This document shows, in pieces, positions 60,127 to 64,000 of a stretch of 64,000 nucleotides of DNA. Every line of letters starts with the position of its first letter. Position 1 is the stretch's first letter. The notes beneath the pieces were generated by a model that searched no databases, had not been told where the DNA came from, and saw only the letters and a list, made by a program, of their open reading frames with translations. The stretch is from Micromonospora rifamycinica (GTDB lineage Bacteria > Actinomycetota > Actinomycetes > Mycobacteriales > Micromonosporaceae): positions 3,286,001 to 3,350,000 of the forward strand of contig NZ_LT607752.1 in NCBI RefSeq assembly GCF_900090265.1, written 5' to 3'. Both the position numbers and the translations under genes were made by a program.

Positions 60127-61842
60127 ATGGGTGCTGTGATTGCTGACGACGTAATCGAGATGCTCGCTACTCTGCGTCGGATAGGCGGTGAGCCTTCAGG
60201 TATCGAAGCGAAGCGGGCCGCCGAAGGGCTGCCGAAGTCCGTTCGCGAGACCCTCTCCGCCTTTGCGAACACCGAGGGCGGGACGATCCTGCTCGGGGTC
60301 GACGAGCAGAGCGGGTTCACCCTCGTCGAGCTGACCGATCCCGCCGGACTACGGAACGCTCTGGTGCAGATGTCACGAGACGATCTCACACCCCCATTGC
60401 GCATCAGCACCGAGATCGTCGAGGTCGACGGGCACCGATTGGTGGTCGCGGAGGTACCGCCCACCCCGGCCGACCAGCGTCCGGTCTACGTCACCGCGCA
60501 AGGCATCTCCGGGGGCTCGTACCTACGCGGGGGTGACGGCGACCGCCACATGACTCAGGCAGAGATCGCTATGGTCACGGCCACCCGAACTCAACCGATG
60601 TACGACCGCGAACCCGTTGACGGGACCTCTGCGGACGACCTGGACGACGAGGCAGTGCGCCGCACGCTGCGGAGGATTCGGACCGGATACCCAAAGCTCG
60701 CACAGTCCGACGACGCCACCGTCCTCTACCGGCTCGGTATAACGGCGGGGCCCACAACCGAATCGACGTTGACGCTCGCCGGGCTTCTGACCTACGGGCA
60801 ATTTCCGCAACAGCACTTCCCTCAGCTGATGGTCTCGGTGGTCGTGCACAGCCCGGATCCGGCCTCCGGCGTAAGGTTCCTCGACAACCAGACAGTCCGG
60901 GGCTCCATCCCTGAAATGGTCGAGACCACGCTTTCGGTACTCCGCCGCAGCCTCGCAGTCCGCGCAGTCATCAGCGATCACGGTGGACGCCTGGATGAAG
61001 TCGAGTATCCGCTCGAAGCGGTCCGCGAGGCGGTCGTCAACGCCCTGCTGCACCGCGACTACAGCCCCGTGACGAGAGGCACCCAGGTGAAGGTTGACCT
61101 GTTCCCCGACCGCCTTGTCGTCCGCAGTCCAGGCGGCCTCTACGGGGGCGTCGTCGTCGACGAGCTCGGCGAGGAAGGAATCTCGTCGTCGCGCAATGCC
61201 ATCCTGGCGAGCCTCCTCGCAGACACCTACCTGCCGTCGTCGAACGAACTCGTCGCCGAAAACCGGTCTTCAGGTATCCCCGCGATGCTCGCCGTAGCAC
61301 GACGCCGGGGCTTGCCACGGCCGAACTTCAGGAGTTCCGTCTCCAGCTTCGTGGTCACCATGGCCCGCTCCGAACTCCTCAATCCCGAAGTTCGCCGCTG
61401 GATCGCCGGGCTGCACGCACACTTGCCCACACCCGCGCATGAGATCGCCCTCGCGATGCTGCGCGAGAACTACCTCACGAACGAGATGCTGCGGCAATGG
61501 GGCGTAGACCGGATCGCTGCCGGTCAGGTCCTGCGGGATCTCGTTGACCAAGGACTGGCCGTAAAGGAGGGCGGACGGCGCTACGCACAGTACGTACTCG
61601 ATCCCGCAGCAGCCGGTCGGGCCAGGGAGCCTGACCTCTTCACCAACCTCCTGCCTGACGTCAGCGAGGCGCTCAGGATCCAGGGCGAAGCGACAGCAGG
61701 GGAGCTCGTCGAACTCACCGGACTGTCACGCACCGCCGTCCTCAACCATTTACGCGCGCTGGTCCGGGCTAACGACGTCATCGCCGTCGGAGCAGCGCGA
61801 AGCCCCAAACGACGATACCGATGGGTCGGATCCCCAGCATAG
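60127..61842 (+). CDS. ATP-binding protein with AlbA_2 (Schlafen-like) and GHKL-type domains
   Basis: A 571-residue protein. The N-terminal AlbA_2 domain (about 15-150) has GIEAKRAAEGLP, TLSAFANTEGGTILLGVDE and GGSYLRGGDGDRHMTQAEI. The middle shows a GHKL-type ATPase N-box (YPLEAVREAVVNALLHRDYS) and GLYGG and SSGIPAML segments typical of the HATPase_c_4 family. A C-terminal winged helix (ATAGELVELTGLSRTAVLNH) follows. Such proteins act as regulators or RNA/DNA-targeting effectors and are common in defence islands. The ATG at 60127 fits the family start despite a weak SD; a TTG at 60100 is possible. A 106-nt gap after the kinase gene. Confidence 0.85.
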   Translation: MGAVIADDVIEMLATLRRIGGEPSGIEAKRAAEGLPKSVRETLSAFANTEGGTILLGVDEQSGFTLVELTDPAGLRNALVQMSRDDLTPPLRISTEIVEVDGHRLVVAEVPPTPADQRPVYVTAQGISGGSYLRGGDGDRHMTQAEIAMVTATRTQPMYDREPVDGTSADDLDDEAVRRTLRRIRTGYPKLAQSDDATVLYRLGITAGPTTESTLTLAGLLTYGQFPQQHFPQLMVSVVVHSPDPASGVRFLDNQTVRGSIPEMVETTLSVLRRSLAVRAVISDHGGRLDEVEYPLEAVREAVVNALLHRDYSPVTRGTQVKVDLFPDRLVVRSPGGLYGGVVVDELGEEGISSSRNAILASLLADTYLPSSNELVAENRSSGIPAMLAVARRRGLPRPNFRSSVSSFVVTMARSELLNPEVRRWIAGLHAHLPTPAHEIALAMLRENYLTNEMLRQWGVDRIAAGQVLRDLVDQGLAVKEGGRRYAQYVLDPAAAGRAREPDLFTNLLPDVSEALRIQGEATAGELVELTGLSRTAVLNHLRALVRANDVIAVGAARSPKRRYRWVGSPA

Positions 61843-61888
61843 AGATGCGCGCCAACATCGGCGCCTTCAGCTGCGCAAACACAGCCTC

Positions 61889-63052
61889 TCAGTCCTTGAG
61901 GAGCTGCCTCGCCATCACGATCCGCTGGACCTGGTTGGTGCCCTCGTAGATCTGGGTGATCTTGGCGTCGCGCATCATCCGCTCGACCGGGTAGTCGCGG
62001 GTGTAGCCGTAGCCGCCGAGGAGCTGCACGGCGTCGGTGGTGATCTCCATGGCCGCGTCGGAGGCGAAACACTTCGCCGCCGCCCCGAAGTACGTCAGGT
62101 CCGCGTCGCCGCGCTCGGACTTCCCGGCGGCGGTGTAGGTCAACTGCCGGGCCGCCTCCAGCTTCATGCCCATGTCGGCGAGCATGAACTGGATGCCCTG
62201 GAACTCCGCCACCGCCTTGCCGAACTGCTGACGCTCCCGCACGTACCCCTTGGCGTAGTCCAGGGCGCCCTGGGCGATGCCGACCGCCTGCGCGGCGATG
62301 GTGACCCGGGTGTGGTCCAGGGTCCGCATCGCGGTGCCGAAACCGGTCCCCGGCTCACCGATGATCCGGTCGGCGGGGATGCGTACGTTGTCGAGGTAGA
62401 CCTCCCGGGTCGGGGAGCCCTTGATGCCGAGCTTCTTCTCCGGAGCGCCGAAGCTGACCCCCGGGTCGGACTTCTCCACCACGAACGCCGAGATGCCCCG
62501 GGAGCGGGCCGCCGGGTCGGTCACCGCGAACACGGTGTAGAACTCCGACACCCCGGCGTTGGTGATCCACCGCTTCACCCCGTTGAGCACCCAGTGATCA
62601 CCGTCACGCACCGCCCGGGTCGACATCGACGCCGCGTCACTGCCGGCCTCCGGCTCCGACAGGCAGTACGAGAACATCGCCTCCCCGGCCGCCACCGGCG
62701 TCAGGTACCGCCGCTTCACCTCCTCCGAGCCCGCCAGGATCAACGGCATCGTGCCCAGCTTGTTCACCGCCGGGATCAGCGACGACGAGGCGCAGGCGCG
62801 GGCCACCTCCTCGATCACGATCGCGGTGGCCAGAGCGTCCGCCCCCGCACCGCCGTACTCCTCGGGGATGTGCGGGGCGTGGAAGTCCGCGGCCCGCAGC
62901 GCGTCGTACGACGCCCGGGGGAACTCACCGGACTCGTCGGCCTCGGCCGCGTACGGGGCCACCTTCGCGGCACAGACCTCACGAACCGCCTCACGGATCG
63001 CGTCGTGCTCCTCGGGCAACCGGTAGACGTCGAACGTCTGTTCTGCGGCCAT
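61889..63052 (-). CDS. Acyl-CoA dehydrogenase
   Basis: A 387-residue FAD enzyme of short-/branched-chain acyl-CoA oxidation. It has the FAD/substrate signature YCLSEPEAGSDAASMST, WITNAGVSEFYTVF, RVTIAAQAVGIAQGALD, RQQFGKAVAEFQGIQFMLAD, GGYGYTRDYPVERMMRDAKI and catalytic Glu370 in IYEGTNQVQR. Length and the Glu position in the C-terminal helix match butyryl-CoA/short-chain dehydrogenases, but chain length cannot be fixed. Electrons pass to ETF. It lies tail to tail with the AlbA protein (46 nt) and divergent from the UDP-glucose dehydrogenase gene. Confidence 0.93.
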   Translation of the reverse strand: MAAEQTFDVYRLPEEHDAIREAVREVCAAKVAPYAAEADESGEFPRASYDALRAADFHAPHIPEEYGGAGADALATAIVIEEVARACASSSLIPAVNKLGTMPLILAGSEEVKRRYLTPVAAGEAMFSYCLSEPEAGSDAASMSTRAVRDGDHWVLNGVKRWITNAGVSEFYTVFAVTDPAARSRGISAFVVEKSDPGVSFGAPEKKLGIKGSPTREVYLDNVRIPADRIIGEPGTGFGTAMRTLDHTRVTIAAQAVGIAQGALDYAKGYVRERQQFGKAVAEFQGIQFMLADMGMKLEAARQLTYTAAGKSERGDADLTYFGAAAKCFASDAAMEITTDAVQLLGGYGYTRDYPVERMMRDAKITQIYEGTNQVQRIVMARQLLKD

Positions 63053-63163
63053 GTCGGCCCTCCCCTTTCACCGCTATCATGCGCAGTCTGTGACGTCCGG
63101 AGGCCGCCGACTGCCGCAGGATGAAGGATAGCCATCGTGACCCCTGTCCACGTTACCGGCGGG

Positions 63164-63169
63164 TAGTAT
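63164..63169 (+). promoter_or_regulatory. Candidate -10 box of the UDP-glucose dehydrogenase gene
   Basis: TAGTAT in GGCGGGTAGTATCACC is a good -10 hexamer in an otherwise GC-rich 248-nt divergent region. No clear -35 partner is seen at 17-18 nt. The leader would be about 130 nt. Confidence 0.3.
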
Positions 63170-63300
63170 CACCGCCGGGCGGGTCTCGGAAGCGCACAAC
63201 TACGCTGACAGGACGACAGGTTTTCCATCGGTGCCCGGCCAGGCGCCGCAGCCGATTGCGACGCAGTGAAGCGCCGCCAGTGCGAGCGGAGAAGACAGGC

Positions 63301-64000
63301 GTGACGATCCCCTACCCCACCATCCAGCCGGCGCCGACAGTCTCCCCCGTGACGCCCCCGTCGGGCGCCCCGCGCCCCCGGGTCACCTTCCTGGGCACCG
63401 GCTACCTCGGCGCGACGTACGCCATCTGCTACGCCGAGCTGGGGTACGAGGTCCTCGGCTTCGACGTCGACGCCGACAAGATCGCCAAGCTGAACGCGGG
63501 CGAGGTGCCGATTCACGAGCCGGGCCTCGACGAGCTGCTCCGGCGCAACCTGGCCGCCGGCCGGCTGCGGTTCTCGACCGACATCGCCGAGACCGCCGCC
63601 TTCGGCGACGTGCACTTCATCTGCGTCGGCACCCCGCAGCGGGCCGACGGCATGGGCGCCGACCTGTCGTACGTCGAAGCCTCGGTGACCGCCCTGGCCC
63701 AGCAGCTCACCCGCAAGGCGCTGATCGTCGGCAAGTCCACCGTGCCGGTCGGCACCGCCGAGTGGGTGGAGCAGCTCGTCGGCAAGCACACCCCGGACGA
63801 CCTGGGCGTCGAGGTGGCCTGGAGCCCCGAGTTCCTCCAGGAGGGCTTCGCCGTCGACGACGTGCTGCGCCCCAACCGGATCGTGGTCGGCGTCAAGAGC
63901 GAGTGGGCCAACGCCATGCTCTACGCCGCCCACAAGGGCGTCTTCGACCTGGCCGCCACCGAGGACCGGGAGGTCCCGCTGGTGGTCACCGACTTCGCCA
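63301..64000 (+). CDS. ugd: UDP-glucose 6-dehydrogenase, N-terminal part
   Basis: The first 233 codons of a gene running off the right edge. After about 29 disordered residues (IPYPTIQPAPTVSPV) comes the NAD-binding Rossmann motif VTFLGTGYLGATYAICYAEL, then GFDVDADKIAKLNAGEVPIH, EPGLDELLRRN, HFICVGTPQRADGMGADLSY, STVPVGTAEW and WSPEFLQEGFAVDDVLRPNR. These match the UDP-glucose/GDP-mannose dehydrogenase family; the pattern favours UDP-glucose, giving UDP-glucuronate for exopolysaccharide. The catalytic Cys lies outside the window. GTG start with GGAG about 10 nt upstream. Confidence 0.9.
   Translation, partial: MTIPYPTIQPAPTVSPVTPPSGAPRPRVTFLGTGYLGATYAICYAELGYEVLGFDVDADKIAKLNAGEVPIHEPGLDELLRRNLAAGRLRFSTDIAETAAFGDVHFICVGTPQRADGMGADLSYVEASVTALAQQLTRKALIVGKSTVPVGTAEWVEQLVGKHTPDDLGVEVAWSPEFLQEGFAVDDVLRPNRIVVGVKSEWANAMLYAAHKGVFDLAATEDREVPLVVTDFA

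Overview
The window comes from a very GC-rich actinomycete chromosome, most likely a Micromonosporaceae member (Micromonospora-like). The evidence is the strong G/C bias at third codon positions, frequent GTG starts, WhiB, DUF397 and DUF5753 regulators, DUF3499, coenzyme F420 genes and ESX-type secreted proteins. The genus is an inference. No rRNA, tRNA, CRISPR array, insertion sequence or phage gene was seen.

Layout. 1-2.6 kb: start of a phosphomannomutase gene, a Pro-rich membrane protein, endonuclease V and a small membrane protein. 2.7-9.1 kb: a polymorphic-toxin locus. It has a YbaB-like gene, a WXG-like gene, a 1356-residue toxin with an ESX-type N terminus and two tandem C-terminal effector-like domains (papain-fold and RelA/SpoT-like), a candidate immunity gene, and a divergent deaminase/SUKH protein. 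9.3-24.9 kb: a polyamine uptake and catabolism region. It has an aminobutyraldehyde-type dehydrogenase, GABA transaminase, a PotDABC transporter run as one tightly overlapping operon with a 67-residue ORF and a saccharopine-dehydrogenase-like gene, a divergent Lrp/AsnC regulator, a diamine-type aminotransferase and a PuuB-like oxidase. An RlpA-like secreted protein, an AbiEi/DUF559-like protein and an XRE-DUF397 regulatory set are interspersed. 25.3-45.4 kb: conserved actinobacterial housekeeping genes: DUF3499, a zincin-like protein, whiB, FO synthase (fbiC), cofD-cofE, mannose-1-phosphate guanylyltransferase, a glycosyltransferase, a TIGR03089 protein, acetoacetyl-CoA synthetase and a thioesterase. 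46.2-61.8 kb: a defence island with a type I restriction-modification system. hsdM-hsdS is separated from hsdR by regulators and an AIPR protein, and is followed by a Hanks-type kinase and an AlbA/GHKL ATP-binding protein. 61.9-64 kb: acyl-CoA dehydrogenase and the start of a UDP-glucose dehydrogenase gene.

The main unexplained structure is a family of intergenic hairpins. Seven copies (25.1, 41.9-42.1 and 44.3-44.6 kb) have about 22-nt arms built on GATCAAGAGGTTT and a 16-17-nt spacer. A second family built on GATCAWGGAGTTGTGG flanks the AbiEi/DUF559-like gene. The other strong leads are the double-warhead ESX toxin, the enlarged type I RM island carrying a kinase, and a 16-bp perfect palindrome upstream of whiB.

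Polyamines enter through PotABCD, are transaminated or oxidised, and the aldehydes are oxidised to GABA and passed to GabT. The Lrp-type gene sits where it could control this. The F420 genes supply a deazaflavin cofactor. The defence island would methylate self DNA and cut foreign DNA, with AIPR, kinase and AlbA/ATPase proteins as possible back-up effectors.
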